DNA of 64,000 bases from the NCBI RefSeq assembly GCF_002797715.1, contig NZ_PGFF01000001.1, positions 3,371,304 to 3,435,303 of the forward strand, in the 5' to 3' direction. The stretch comes from Diaminobutyricimonas aerilata (GTDB taxonomy: Bacteria > Actinomycetota > Actinomycetes > Actinomycetales > Microbacteriaceae). The position numbers were made by a program, and so were the translations under genes. The notes under the pieces are model-generated. The model was not told the origin of the DNA. It made no database searches and was given only the letters and a program-made list of their open reading frames with translations. This document shows positions 42,053-50,974 of the stretch, piece after piece (position 1 is the first letter of the stretch; the number at the start of each line of letters is the position of its first letter).

Positions 42053-42600
42053 ATGCCGACATCCGTGGCGCTGCTCCGGGGTATCAACGTCGGGGGGCAC
42101 AACAAGTCGGCATGGCCGACCTCGCCGCGTGCTTCCGCGATGCCGGCTACGCCGACGTGCGCACCTACATCCAGAGCGGCAACGTCGTGTTCACCGCCGA
42201 CCCAGCCACCGGCCCGGAGCTCGAAGAAAGCCTGGAACGGCTGCTCGAGGAGCGGTTCGGGATCCCGATCCTGGTCGTGGTGCGGTCGCGGCAGGAGCTC
42301 GCCGCCACGATCACGGCCGCGCCCGCCGACCACGGTTCGGCGGAGCTGCGCAGCGACGTGTTCTTCCTCAAGCACCCGCTGACCCCTGAGGAGGCGTTCG
42401 CCGAATTGCCGCCGCTGCGCGAGGGCGTGGACTCAGTGTCGATCGGGCCGGGCGTCCTGTACTTCTCCCGTGTCGCGGCGCGGGCCCGCGAGACCCGCAT
42501 CACGGGCTTCATGAGCAAGGCGGTGTTCCGGCGCATCACGGTGCGCAACTGGCGCACCACGACGACCCTGCTCGCGATGCTCGACGGACCGGCCGGATGA
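42053..42600 (+). pseudogene. DUF1697 protein with an internal frameshift
   Basis: ATG 42053 opens MPTSVALLRGINVGGHNK, the conserved start of DUF1697 proteins. The continuation MADLAACFRDAGYADVRTYIQSGNVVF lies in another frame from 42112 to the stop at 42600. A single missing base near 42101-42111 (AAC AAG TCG GCA TGG in place of an expected AAG-N-TCGGC-ATG) explains it. Restored length is about 182 residues, normal for the family. It is either a recent pseudogene or a base-calling error. Function of the family is unknown. Confidence 0.8.
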
Positions 42601-42606
42601 GGGAGG

Positions 42607-43242
42607 TCAGTCCGTGAGCACCTCGCGGCCGTCTTCGATCGCGATGCCTCCCGCGCGGAACGGGATCGGACGCAGCACCTGGTAGACGATGCCGCTACCG
42701 GTGGCCTCCGTGTGGGCGAGCTTGAACGCCGACGGCGCCGCGCCCTCGCCGAAGAGTCGCTTGCCTGCGCCGACCACGACGGGGAAGACGAGCAGCCGGA
42801 ACTCGTCGACGAGCCCCGCATCGTGCAGCGAGCGGGCGAGCGCACCGCTGCCGTGCACCTGCAGCTCGCGACCGGGCTGGGCCTTGAGTTCCCGGATGCG
42901 GTGGATCGCATCGGTCGAGATCACGGTCGTGTTCGCCCAGTCCGCACCGGAGGTCCTGCTCGACACGAGGTACTTCGGCACGGTATTCAGCAGGGCGGCT
43001 CCCTCGTCGTCGGGGTCGGTGACGTTCGGCCAGTGGGCGGCCATCACGTCGTAGGTGTAGCGGCCGAGCAGCATGGCTTCGGTGTGCTCGAACCATCCGC
43101 TCACGATGCGGTTGAAATCGTCGTCGACGTGGGGCGGGAGCCAGCCGCCGAGCTCGAAACCGTCGCGCGGGTCCTCGTCGCGGGCCCCGGGGGACTGGTA
43201 GACGCCGTCTTGCGTGATGAACAGGTTCACGGTGAGTCGCAT
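42607..43242 (-). CDS. Dihydrofolate reductase-like / RibD C-terminal domain protein
   Basis: 211 residues. MRLTVNLFITQDGVYQSPG, MLLGRYTYDVMAAHW, YLVSSRTSGADWANTTVI and LQVHGSGALARSLHDAGLVDEFRLLVFPVVVGAGKRLF are typical of the YyaP/YwjB type DHFR-like proteins. NADPH binding is expected; the substrate is unknown. ATG 43242 has AAGGAA upstream. It is convergent with the DUF1697 gene with a 6-bp gap. Confidence 0.93.
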   Translation of the reverse strand: MRLTVNLFITQDGVYQSPGARDEDPRDGFELGGWLPPHVDDDFNRIVSGWFEHTEAMLLGRYTYDVMAAHWPNVTDPDDEGAALLNTVPKYLVSSRTSGADWANTTVISTDAIHRIRELKAQPGRELQVHGSGALARSLHDAGLVDEFRLLVFPVVVGAGKRLFGEGAAPSAFKLAHTEATGSGIVYQVLRPIPFRAGGIAIEDGREVLTD

Positions 43243-43338
43243 GGTCGCTTCCTTTCGATCCGGCGTCGGAGTGACGCTCTCACTATCGCGTCGATCGGAC
43301 GGGCGGGGAATCGACATCGCGGCGGGATGTGTTCGCTC

Positions 43339-43398
43339 GCTGAGCCTGTCGAAGCGGGCCGCACGGGCGGTTCCCTTCGACGCGCTCAGGGAACGACA
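43339..43398. repeat. Dispersed CTGAGCCTGTCGAAG repeat, two inverted copies
   Basis: CTGAGCCTGTCGAAG and, ~25 bp later, CCCTTCGACGCGCTCAGGG form an imperfect inverted pair in the gap between the DHFR-like and the D-threonine-aldolase-like genes. Related copies are at 3466, 4273 and 11652. Confidence 0.65.
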
Positions 43399-43427
43399 GG
43401 CTTTGGGAACGTGACGGATCCGGGCGG

Positions 43428-44492
43428 TCAGGAGTTGCGGCCGCGCGCGTCGACCGGCCAGAGTTCCGCGCGACCGCCGTCGAACGCGACGAAGGAGTCG
43501 ACGAGGTTGACCGCGCTGCAGACGTGGTTCGGGACGACCCGCACCGTCGCGCCGAGCGACGGAGCCGGCGAGCCGTCGAGCTCCACGACGGCGTGGTGCT
43601 CCGACAGCGACGTGATGCGGGCGTCCGGCAGGTCGAGCAGGCGGCCGAAGCCGGTCGAGTACGCGGCGCGATCGGCACCGAGGATCTTGCTGCCGGCGTC
43701 GACCACGATCCGATCCGCGCGACGACTGACCACCGTCGCGTGCACCGTGAGCGCGATCTGTTCGCGAGCGTAGGTGCCCAGTTCCCACTGCTGCGCGTCA
43801 CCGAAGACGTACACACCGGGACGCAGCTCGGTGAGCGTACCGGCGGCAGCGAAGTCGGCGCTCGGCGTCGATCCGCCGCTCACGACGAGCGGCTCGATGT
43901 CGGAACCCCGCAGCGACGCCGCCGCCTCGGCGAGAGCCGCCGCCTCCTGCTCCGCCGCCGTGCGCCGACCGTCCGGCGAGTACGAGTGCCCCGGGAAGGT
44001 GAAGACGCCGATCGCCGGGAGTCCCGCGTCGGCGGCCGCGCGAGCGATCCGTCCCGCATCCGACGCCGCGACGCCGGTGCGGTGGTGCCCGGAGTCGACT
44101 TCGACGAGCACCCGCACTCCCGTGCCCCGCAGCTCCTCGGCGGCGCGGGCCGCGCTCTCGATCGACTCGACGCCGATGCGCACCTCCGCGCGTTCGGCGA
44201 GGGCGCGCAGCCGGGTTCCGCGATCCGGATCCACCCACAACGGGTAGGCGATGAACACGTCGTCCACTCCGCCCGCCACGAACGCCTCCGCCTCGCCGAT
44301 GGTCGCGACGGTGATCCCGCGCGCGCCCGCGTCGAGCTGCATGCGCGCGATGCGCGACGACTTGTGCGTCTTCGCATGCGGACGAGTCTCGATGCCGAGC
44401 TCACCGATCGAGCGGGCGCGTGCCGCGATGTTCCGCTCGAGCACGGGTACCTCGACGGCGACGAACGGCGTGGGCGGCGGGGCGAGGGTCAT
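43428..44492 (-). CDS. PLP-dependent D-threonine aldolase / D-serine dehydratase-like enzyme (fold type III)
   Basis: 354 residues from ATG 44492, 6 nt after TACGGT; ATG 44498 is the alternative. Lys41 in RPHAKTHKS is the PLP lysine, GVFTFPGHSY and VSGGSTPS line the cofactor site, and EHHAVVEL with VPNHVCSAVNL gives the His/Cys metal site of this family. It would cleave or deaminate a D-amino acid or beta-hydroxy-D-amino acid. Two DnaA-box-like 9-mers lie upstream (44506-44526). Confidence 0.9.
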   Translation of the reverse strand: MTLAPPPTPFVAVEVPVLERNIAARARSIGELGIETRPHAKTHKSSRIARMQLDAGARGITVATIGEAEAFVAGGVDDVFIAYPLWVDPDRGTRLRALAERAEVRIGVESIESAARAAEELRGTGVRVLVEVDSGHHRTGVAASDAGRIARAAADAGLPAIGVFTFPGHSYSPDGRRTAAEQEAAALAEAAASLRGSDIEPLVVSGGSTPSADFAAAGTLTELRPGVYVFGDAQQWELGTYAREQIALTVHATVVSRRADRIVVDAGSKILGADRAAYSTGFGRLLDLPDARITSLSEHHAVVELDGSPAPSLGATVRVVPNHVCSAVNLVDSFVAFDGGRAELWPVDARGRNS

Positions 44493-44650
44493 CCTCATAC
44501 CGTAGTTCTCCACAGGTTTATCCACCGGGGGAGGGTTCGCTGACCGCTCTCTGATAGCCACCTGGGCGATTCACCCCATCCGGATGGCGTACGGGTACGA
44601 ATGACTCACGTACGGCAGACCGTCGTGCTCTTTACAAGGAGGCAACACTC

Positions 44651-45067
44651 ATGACCAAGTCCCCGAACCGTCTGCTGGGGGTCGTCTTCGGCGCGGTCTA
44701 CATCCTCGTCGGAATCCTCGGCTTCTTCGTCGACGCTCCGGGCGGGTTCTTCGCCCAGGGCGGAGAGGGCGGACTGCTGCTCGGCATCTTCGAGGTGAAC
44801 CCGTTCCACAACGTGGCGCACCTCCTGATCGGTGCCGCGCTGCTGATCGCCGGCCTGTCCAACGTCCGTGCGGCGAAGGCCACCAACACCGTCGTCGGTG
44901 CCGCCTACCTGCTGCTCGGCCTCATCGGTCTGTTCATCATCGACAGCCCGGCCAACATCCTCGCGATCAACGCGGCGGACAACGTGCTGCACTTCCTGAG
45001 CGCGGCGCTGCTCCTCGCGGTGGGTCTGGGCGTCGAGCGCGACGTCCGCACCACCCGCACCGTCTGA
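44651..45067 (+). CDS. DUF4383 four-helix membrane protein
   Basis: 138 residues, four membrane segments (about 8-27, 55-70, 78-98, 107-125) with the family motif NPFHNVAHLLIGAALLI and ADNVLHFLSAALLLAVG. ATG has a perfect AAGGAGG 9 nt upstream. The function of DUF4383 is unknown; members are common in actinobacteria. It is followed 34 bp later by another membrane protein, probably in one transcript that ends at the hairpin at 45680. Confidence 0.9.
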   Translation: MTKSPNRLLGVVFGAVYILVGILGFFVDAPGGFFAQGGEGGLLLGIFEVNPFHNVAHLLIGAALLIAGLSNVRAAKATNTVVGAAYLLLGLIGLFIIDSPANILAINAADNVLHFLSAALLLAVGLGVERDVRTTRTV

Positions 45068-45101
45068 TCCTCCGAACGATGAGCTCGACGGGAGCCGACC
45101 G

Positions 45102-45665
45102 ATGACCCAGGTGACGAGATTGCTGATCGCGCTGGCCGCAGTCTGCGCCGGCCTGATCCACCTCGCCCTGGTGGTCGGTTCCCCCGTGCCGATCGCGGTC
45201 TTCGCGGCCGCGATCGGCACGGCAGAACTCGCGTGGGGGCTCATCACCTTCGTGCGCGACCGCATCGAAGCGCCCGTCGTGGTGCTCTCGGTCGCGCTCT
45301 TCCCCCTCGTCGGCTGGGCGGCGATCGTCGCCGCCGGAGCCGTGTCGGGTGCGACAGAGGCGGCGGCGCTCCCCGTGCTGCCGCTCGGGATCGCCGCCGT
45401 GTTCGACCTCGCGATCGCCCTCGTGATCGCGCGTCGGCTGCGGGACGGCGAACGGAAGGTCATCCGCACCACCGGCGCGGAGCCGAGCGCACCCCGGCTG
45501 CTCATCCCCCTGTTCATCGGATCCCTCGCCGCGGCGTTGCTCGTCACCCCCGCCCTCGCGGCGACGGAGGCGGGTGCGTACGCGCAACCGCACGGTGAGC
45601 ACGACGCCGACTTCGTGCCTCAGAAGGGTGACCCGATCCAGCTGCCCGACGAGCACGGTCACTGA
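45102..45665 (+). CDS. Multi-pass membrane protein of unknown function
   Basis: 187 residues with about five membrane segments and a His/Asp-rich hydrophilic tail (AQPHGEHDADFVPQKGDP...DEHGH). The tail after the last helix (ATEAGAYAQPHGEHD) could bind metal. I recognise no family. Co-oriented with the DUF4383 gene and likely co-transcribed. Confidence 0.75.
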   Translation: MTQVTRLLIALAAVCAGLIHLALVVGSPVPIAVFAAAIGTAELAWGLITFVRDRIEAPVVVLSVALFPLVGWAAIVAAGAVSGATEAAALPVLPLGIAAVFDLAIALVIARRLRDGERKVIRTTGAEPSAPRLLIPLFIGSLAAALLVTPALAATEAGAYAQPHGEHDADFVPQKGDPIQLPDEHGH

Positions 45666-45679
45666 CCGCTCCGTCATCA

Positions 45680-45702
45680 ACGGCCCGCTTCGGCGGGCCG
45701 TT
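45680..45702. terminator. Rho-independent-like terminator hairpin
   Basis: CGGCCCGC-TTCG-GCGGGCCG followed by TTTCGTCGTC. The UUCG tetraloop and GC stem are strong. It lies between the + strand membrane-protein pair and the convergent helicase gene, so it may serve both. Confidence 0.8.
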
Positions 45703-45710
45703 TCGTCGTC

Positions 45711-46997
45711 TCAGATCGCGGCGATCCCGGGGATCGGTGTCGCCCTCTCCATGAAGCGCACGACGTTCTGGTCGACGATGATGTCGGATGGGCGCAGCGG
45801 CCGCGTGAGATACAGCCCCTCGAGCGCCGTGATGCGGCTCAGGGCGACGTAGGTCTGACCCGGGGCGAACGAACGCTGACCGAGGTCGACGATCGCCGCG
45901 TCGTAGGTCTTGCCCTGCGACTTGTGGATGGTGACCGCCCACGCGAGCCGCAGCGGGAACTGCGTGAACTCGGCCACGACGTCCTTACGCAGCTGCTTCG
46001 TCTCGGCGGAGTAGCTGTAGCGGTACCGCTCCCAGATCGCCGGTTGCACCTCGTGCCGGTCACCGTCGATCTCGACCCACACCGTGTCGGCGATCTTCGT
46101 GACGACCCCGATCGATCCGTTCACCCAGCGCTGGTCGGGGTCGTTGCGCAAGAACATCACCTGCGCGCCGACCTTGAGCTCGAGCGCCTCGTCGGCCGGG
46201 TAGGCGCGGCCGCCGAACTCCCCGTTGATCTCCGCCTTCGCGGTGAGCACCCGGCCCGGCAGCCGTCCGAGCGCGAGCCCGTTGATGCGGTTCACCGTCG
46301 CGTTCGTCGTCGCGAGGGTGATGGCGCCCTCCTCGGGGGCCGGTCGCGAACCGACGGAGTTGAGCCGCTGGGCCATCTCGGCCGTCACCTGCCCGTGCCG
46401 CACGCCGGTGAGCAGGTACTTGAACTCGTCCTCGTGCTGGCGGTGGATGGTCGACAACTCGAAGATCTTGAGCTCCGCCTCGTCCCACACCTTCGCGTCG
46501 AAGAACCACATCGACCGGTAGTGGTCGGCGAAGTACGCGCGCTCCTCGCCGTCCCCGGGTACGGGGGCGAGCTGGTACGGATCGCCGAAGAGCACCACCT
46601 GCACACCGCCGAACGGCTCCTGCCGCTGACGCGCCTGGCGCAGGCTGCGATCCACCGCATCCAGCAGGTCGGCGTTCACCATCGACACCTCGTCGATCAC
46701 GAGCGTGTCGATCGTGCCGAGCAGCTTGCGCACCTCGGGGCCCTGGTCGATGTCGTGGTCGGCGATGACGCCGATCGGCAGCCGGAACAGGGAGTGGATG
46801 GTCTGCCCGCCGACATTGAGCGCGGCGACACCCGTGGGCGCGCTGATCACGAGCTGCTTCGACGTGTTCCACGACAGGTGGTTGAGCAGGGTCGACTTTC
46901 CGGTGCCGGCGCGGCCGGTCACGAACACGTGCTCGCGCGTGGTCTCGATCGCGTCGAACACGGCCTGCTGTTCGGGTGAGAGAGGTGTGCCGATCAC
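45711..46997 (-). CDS. PIF1/RecD-like DNA helicase (AAA family)
   Basis: 428 residues from GTG 46997 (GGGAGG upstream). Motif I GRAGTGKST (27-35), Ia SAPTGVAALNVGG, II VIDEVSMVN, III LFGDPYQLAPV, and the C-terminal TIHKSQGKTYDAAIVDLG and YVALSRITALEGL are all intact. This is the short bacterial PIF1-like superfamily 1B helicase, expected to move 5'-3' on DNA. Its in vivo role here is unknown. Confidence 0.93.
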   Translation of the reverse strand: MIGTPLSPEQQAVFDAIETTREHVFVTGRAGTGKSTLLNHLSWNTSKQLVISAPTGVAALNVGGQTIHSLFRLPIGVIADHDIDQGPEVRKLLGTIDTLVIDEVSMVNADLLDAVDRSLRQARQRQEPFGGVQVVLFGDPYQLAPVPGDGEERAYFADHYRSMWFFDAKVWDEAELKIFELSTIHRQHEDEFKYLLTGVRHGQVTAEMAQRLNSVGSRPAPEEGAITLATTNATVNRINGLALGRLPGRVLTAKAEINGEFGGRAYPADEALELKVGAQVMFLRNDPDQRWVNGSIGVVTKIADTVWVEIDGDRHEVQPAIWERYRYSYSAETKQLRKDVVAEFTQFPLRLAWAVTIHKSQGKTYDAAIVDLGQRSFAPGQTYVALSRITALEGLYLTRPLRPSDIIVDQNVVRFMERATPIPGIAAI

Positions 46998-47076
46998 CGA
47001 ACCTCCCGGGGCGTTCGCAACCTCCTCAATCTAACGCGAACGGCGACGGGGGCGCGCCGCGCCTTAAGATGAGGGA

Positions 47077-48036
47077 ATGCGCCGCGCCCTCGTGACCTGG
47101 GGAGTCGTGGTCGCAGTCCTGGCCGCCGGCTTCATCGTGGCCGTCGTCGCCCTCAACGCGACCGTGTACGGCGCCGGGGGATACGTGAAGTCGTACCTCG
47201 ATGCGCTCGCCCGTCACGACGGGGCGCGGGCGCTCGAACTCGCCCGCACCGCGCCGCTCCCGGAAGGGTCGGATGCGCTGCTGTCGTCATCCACGCTCGG
47301 CCGCCTCGAGGCGATCCGACAGGTCGCCGACGAGGACCTCGGCGGGGGAGTGCACCGCGTCGGGTTCGCGTTCGAGGTCGGCGGGGAGCCGGCGGAAGCG
47401 GCGTTCACCGTGCGCGGCGTCGCTCCGCGGTTCGGGCTGTTCTCGTCGTGGGAGTTCGTCGAGAGTCCGCTCGCCCGGGTCGACCTCACCGTGACCGGCG
47501 ATCGTCGTTTCGAGGTGAACGGAGCACGAGCGGTCACCCCGTCGGAGACGAACGGCCCGAGCCCGTTCGTGATGTTCGCCCCGTCGAGCTACGAGTTCGC
47601 CCACGAGAGCCGGTACCTCACCGCCGACCCGGTGCGGGCGTCCGTTCTGCCGGGGATCAACGAGGTGCAGCTCGCCGTCATCGCGAACCCCGCGTTCGTC
47701 GACGAGGTGCAGGGGGAATTGAACGCGTTCCTCGACGAGTGCGCGACCCAGGAGGTGCTGCAGCCGACCGGATGCCCGTTCGGCAAGCAGATCGAGGACC
47801 GCGTCGACGGACCGATCGAGTGGTCGATGTCGACCTACCCCGAAGTGACGATCGTGCCGAGCGATCGGCCCGGGATCTGGCGGATGCCCGAGACGGCGGC
47901 CGCCGCGCACCTGCGAGTGCCGGTGCGCTCGATCTTCGACGGCGACGAATCGCTGCTCGACGAGGACGTGCCGTTCCTCATCTCGTTCTCGATCACCCTG
48001 CAGGACGACGGCGGACTGTTCATCCAGATCGAGTGA
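47077..48036 (+). CDS. Membrane-anchored protein of unknown function
   Basis: 319 residues. One N-terminal membrane segment (residues ~8-28), then an extracytoplasmic domain with an alpha/beta start (YVKSYLDALARHDGARALELA) and beta-rich middle. Two cysteines (ECATQEVLQPTGCPFG) may form a disulphide. No recognisable family. TAAGAT lies 6 nt before ATG, so it is probably leaderless. It stands alone between the helicase and CopD-CtaG. Confidence 0.8.
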   Translation: MRRALVTWGVVVAVLAAGFIVAVVALNATVYGAGGYVKSYLDALARHDGARALELARTAPLPEGSDALLSSSTLGRLEAIRQVADEDLGGGVHRVGFAFEVGGEPAEAAFTVRGVAPRFGLFSSWEFVESPLARVDLTVTGDRRFEVNGARAVTPSETNGPSPFVMFAPSSYEFAHESRYLTADPVRASVLPGINEVQLAVIANPAFVDEVQGELNAFLDECATQEVLQPTGCPFGKQIEDRVDGPIEWSMSTYPEVTIVPSDRPGIWRMPETAAAAHLRVPVRSIFDGDESLLDEDVPFLISFSITLQDDGGLFIQIE

Positions 48037-48063
48037 TCCGCCTCGACCGCCGAGGCGCTGCCG

Positions 48064-50043
48064 TCAGCGGCGGTCGGAGCGGGCGGCCAGCATGTCGTTG
48101 TAGGCGTTGAGCTCCGCGTCCCCGTCGCGCTCCGCCGCGCGGTCGCGCCGCTTCGCCTCCTTCGAGTCGTCGCGGCTCCACATCACCGCGACGACGAAGG
48201 CGAGGATGACGGTCGGGATCTCCCCGACGCTCCAGGCGATGCCGCCACCGGCCTGCTGGTCGGCGAGGGCGCTCGGGCCCCACTCGCGGCCCATCGCGCC
48301 GTACCAGTCGGCGAGCAGCAGACCGGTTCCGCTCATGATCGCGAGACCGAAGAAGGCGTGGAACGCCATCGTGCCGAGCAGCAGCAGCAGCCGCAGGGGG
48401 TAGGGAGCGCGGTAGGGGACCGGGTCGACGCCGATGAGGGCCTGAACGAAGAGGTACCCGCTGATGAGGAAGTGCGTCACCATCCACCAGTGACCGACGT
48501 GGTCGGTCGTCGCCCAGCTGAACAGCGGCGAGTAGTAGAAGACCCAGAGGGATCCGGCGAAGATGACCGCCGCGACGATCGGGTTGGCGAGCACCCCGGC
48601 GACCTTGGAGTGCACGGCCCACATGATCCACTCGCGGGCTCCGCGCGAGCCGTCCTGCCGCTTGCGGATCGCCCGCAACGCGAGCGTGACCGGCGCGCCG
48701 GGCACGAGCAGCACGGGCACCATCATTCCGAGCATCATGTGCGCGAGCATGTGCGCGCTGAAGAGGTAGTGCTCGTAGGCGTTGACGCCGCCGTTGGTGA
48801 TCCAGAAGAGCAGCAGGATGCCGGCGACCCAGAGCACGGTGCGGTGCACGGGCCAGCGGTCACCGCGACGATGCAGCCGCCAGACGCCCGCGAGGTAGAA
48901 GAAGAGCCCGAACCCGCAGAGGATCGTGAAGAGCAGGTCGAAGTCCCACGTGGTCAGGTAGCGCTCGAGGGTGAGCTCCGGCGGGAGCGGGCGTCCGGTG
49001 AGCAGCTCCGCCGGCGTCGGATCGGTGAGCTCGCTCGCGGGGGTGTCGGGGATCGGGGTGCGGGTGCGCGCGAGTCCCGACGCGACACCGCTCGCGAGCC
49101 CCATGAACGCCAGTTCCGCCACGACGAGCAGAGCGAAGCGGCGTCCCTCGGCACCGGCGGGCGCATCCGCCATGCGCCGGATGACGATGCGGCGCTGCAC
49201 GGCGCCGAACAGTCCGAGGGCGAGCAGCGCCGCGGACTTCACGAGCACGAGCACGCCGTAGGTGCTCAGCAGGTACTCCCACGAACCGATGCGGATCTGC
49301 GCGCTCACGACACCGGAGACCGCGACCACGACGAAGCACGCGAGGGCGAGCGACGAGTAGCGCTCCACGAGGCGCACGAGCCGCTCCTTCGCGACGACGT
49401 TGCGCACGAGCGCGAGGGTGATGAGCCCGCCGAGCCAGACCGCCGCCCCGACCATGTGCAGCCAGATCGCCGTGACCGCCGCGTCGTGATCGGCGCTGCC
49501 CGCGGCGTGCCCCTGCTGCGAGATGGGGATGAGCGCGAGCACCCCGACGATCGCGGTGACGAGGATGACGACCTGATTGCGGGCGCCGAAGCAGACGACG
49601 GTGATCGCCGCGGCGAGCAGGGTGGTGCCGAGCCACGCCTGACCCGATTCGATGCTCGTGAGGTACGCGGCGTAGGCGTCGCCGAACCGGTCGTCGAGGG
49701 TGAGGGACGCACCGAGGGAGAGGAACGAGAACAGGCTCGAGGCGAGCGACGCGACGGCCCAGAGCGCGGCGGAGCCCGCGGCGACGTCGAGCGCGCGTCC
49801 GTATCCGGCTTCGTCGCGCGAGAACGCGAAGACCGCGAGGGCGAGGGCGCCGATCGTGCCCGCGGCGCCGATGTTGAACAGCAGCTTCGCCGTCGGCAAC
49901 CCGTACCGCACGAGAGCGCCCGGGTCGCGGGTGAGTTCGGGGGCGGCGGCGCCTCCGCCGTAGGCGAGGGTCGCGAAGAGAGCGATGAGGGCCACGAGGA
50001 GCAGGACCGCAGGCCCCAGCACGCGTACCGCCCGATTCACCAT
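48064..50043 (-). CDS. CopD-CtaG fusion: copper resistance D domain plus cytochrome c oxidase assembly domain
   Basis: 659 residues with about 16 membrane helices. The N-terminal half (to ~310) carries CopD features (IWLHMVGAAVWLGGLITLALV, His in the helix). The C-terminal half (~355-620) is CtaG-like (FSAHMLAHMMLGMMVPVLLVPGAPVTLALRA, His-Met-rich, and FHAFFGLAIMS). This fusion is common in actinobacteria and is linked to copper delivery to the oxidase. It ends in a hydrophilic cytoplasmic tail. ATG 50043. Confidence 0.93.
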   Translation of the reverse strand: MVNRAVRVLGPAVLLLVALIALFATLAYGGGAAAPELTRDPGALVRYGLPTAKLLFNIGAAGTIGALALAVFAFSRDEAGYGRALDVAAGSAALWAVASLASSLFSFLSLGASLTLDDRFGDAYAAYLTSIESGQAWLGTTLLAAAITVVCFGARNQVVILVTAIVGVLALIPISQQGHAAGSADHDAAVTAIWLHMVGAAVWLGGLITLALVRNVVAKERLVRLVERYSSLALACFVVVAVSGVVSAQIRIGSWEYLLSTYGVLVLVKSAALLALGLFGAVQRRIVIRRMADAPAGAEGRRFALLVVAELAFMGLASGVASGLARTRTPIPDTPASELTDPTPAELLTGRPLPPELTLERYLTTWDFDLLFTILCGFGLFFYLAGVWRLHRRGDRWPVHRTVLWVAGILLLFWITNGGVNAYEHYLFSAHMLAHMMLGMMVPVLLVPGAPVTLALRAIRKRQDGSRGAREWIMWAVHSKVAGVLANPIVAAVIFAGSLWVFYYSPLFSWATTDHVGHWWMVTHFLISGYLFVQALIGVDPVPYRAPYPLRLLLLLGTMAFHAFFGLAIMSGTGLLLADWYGAMGREWGPSALADQQAGGGIAWSVGEIPTVILAFVVAVMWSRDDSKEAKRRDRAAERDGDAELNAYNDMLAARSDRR

Positions 50044-50115
50044 GTCACTCTATTCGTTGCCCCCTGCGCATCCGCTCGGTTCGGATGCCCGCGCATCCGT
50101 GCCCGGAAATGACGA

Positions 50116-50139
50116 AAGGCCCGGCCGAAGCCGGGCCTT
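50116..50139 (-). terminator. Terminator of the HU gene
   Basis: AAGGCCCGGC-TTCG-GCCGGGCCTT followed by TCGTC on the minus strand, 12 bp after the HU stop. Perfect 10-bp stem with a UUCG loop. Confidence 0.85.
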
Positions 50140-50151
50140 CCGTGAGAGGGA

Positions 50152-50424
50152 CTACTTGACAGCAGCCTTCAGCTTGCTACCGGCCGAGAGCTTGACGCCG
50201 TTGCTCGCAGCGATCTCGATCGCCTCACCGGTCTGCGGGTTGCGTCCGGTGCGGGCAGCACGGCTGGTGCGCTCGACAGCGAGGTACCCGGGGATGCTGA
50301 CCTTGGTGCCTTCGGCAACCTGCTTCGAGATCACCGAGAAGAAGGCGTCGATGACGCCGTTCACGGCGGACTGGCTCTGACCGGACTCAGCTGCGACAGC
50401 AGCGACCAGTTCGGTGCGGTTCAT
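50152..50424 (-). CDS. hup: HU-family DNA-binding protein
   Basis: 90 residues, the short HU form without the Lys/Ala-rich tail of mycobacterial HupB. MNRTELVAAVAAESGQSQSAV, the beta arm KVSIPGYLAVERTSRAARTGRNPQTGE and the closing KLKAAVK are diagnostic. It bends and compacts DNA as a dimer. GAGGAGGG lies upstream of ATG. Separate from rpsN by 72 bp. Confidence 0.95.
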   Translation of the reverse strand: MNRTELVAAVAAESGQSQSAVNGVIDAFFSVISKQVAEGTKVSIPGYLAVERTSRAARTGRNPQTGEAIEIAASNGVKLSAGSKLKAAVK

Positions 50425-50496
50425 GTTGTGCCCTCCTCGGACATCGTTGGTAATGAGGTTCCCCCTGTGCCGAGGCCAGCGGGACCGACTCGAAAC

Positions 50497-50802
50497 TTAC
50501 CAGCTGGACTTCGTGATACCGGGCAACTCGCCCCGGTGCGCCATATCGCGGAAACGAACGCGCGAGATGCCGTAGTTGGCGAGGACACCACGCGGGCGGC
50601 CGTCGATGGAGTCGCGGTTGCGCAGACGCACCGGCGACGCGTTGCGCGGGAGCTTCTGCAGACCGATGCGGGCGGCCTCACGGGACTCGTCGGTGCCGTT
50701 CGGGTCGACGAGCGCCTTCTTCAGCTCGAGGCGCTTCGCGGCGTAGCGCTCCACGATGACCTTGCGCTGGTCGTTACGGGCGATCTTGCTCTTCTTGGCC
50801 AT
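50497..50802 (-). CDS. rpsN: 30S ribosomal protein S14 (zinc-free form)
   Basis: 101 residues starting [14 protein letters not shown]. The CxxC pairs of the short zinc-binding S14 are absent, so this is the long cysteine-free form. [42 protein letters not shown] is the conserved C-terminus. It starts 4 bp after the rpmG stop with GAGGAG inside the rpmG end. Third gene of rpmB-rpmG-rpsN. Confidence 0.98.
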   Translation of the reverse strand: MAKKSKIARNDQRKVIVERYAAKRLELKKALVDPNGTDESREAARIGLQKLPRNASPVRLRNRDSIDGRPRGVLANYGISRVRFRDMAHRGELPGITKSSW

Positions 50803-50806
50803 GTGT

Positions 50807-50974
50807 TTACCGCTCCTCGCGGAAGTCAACGTGCTTGCGCACTACGGGGTCGTACTTCTTGAGCACGAGACGGTCGGGGTCGTTACGACGGTTCTTGCGG
50901 GTCACGTAGGTGTACCCGGTGCCGGCCGTCGAACGGAGCTTGATGATGGGACGGACGTCCTGCTGCTTCGCCAT
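50807..50974 (-). CDS. rpmG: 50S ribosomal protein L33 (zinc-free form)
   Basis: 55 residues, below the size of most gene calls. [45 protein letters not shown] are the L33 pattern. All four zinc-binding cysteines are missing (C-minus form). ATG overlaps the rpmB stop by ATGA (start at 50974). Confidence 0.97.
   Translation of the reverse strand: MAKQQDVRPIIKLRSTAGTGYTYVTRKNRRNDPDRLVLKKYDPVVRKHVDFREER

Noticed and set aside
42607-43788. A longer DHFR-like protein starting near 43788
   Set aside because: The upstream part is antisense to or overlapping the PLP enzyme gene and the repeat-containing gap. ATG 43242 has a good ribosome site and matches the family start.
44506-44526. A replication origin suggested by DnaA-box-like sequences
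   Set aside because: Only two boxes, no AT-rich unwinding region, and no dnaA, dnaN, gyrB or rpmH nearby.
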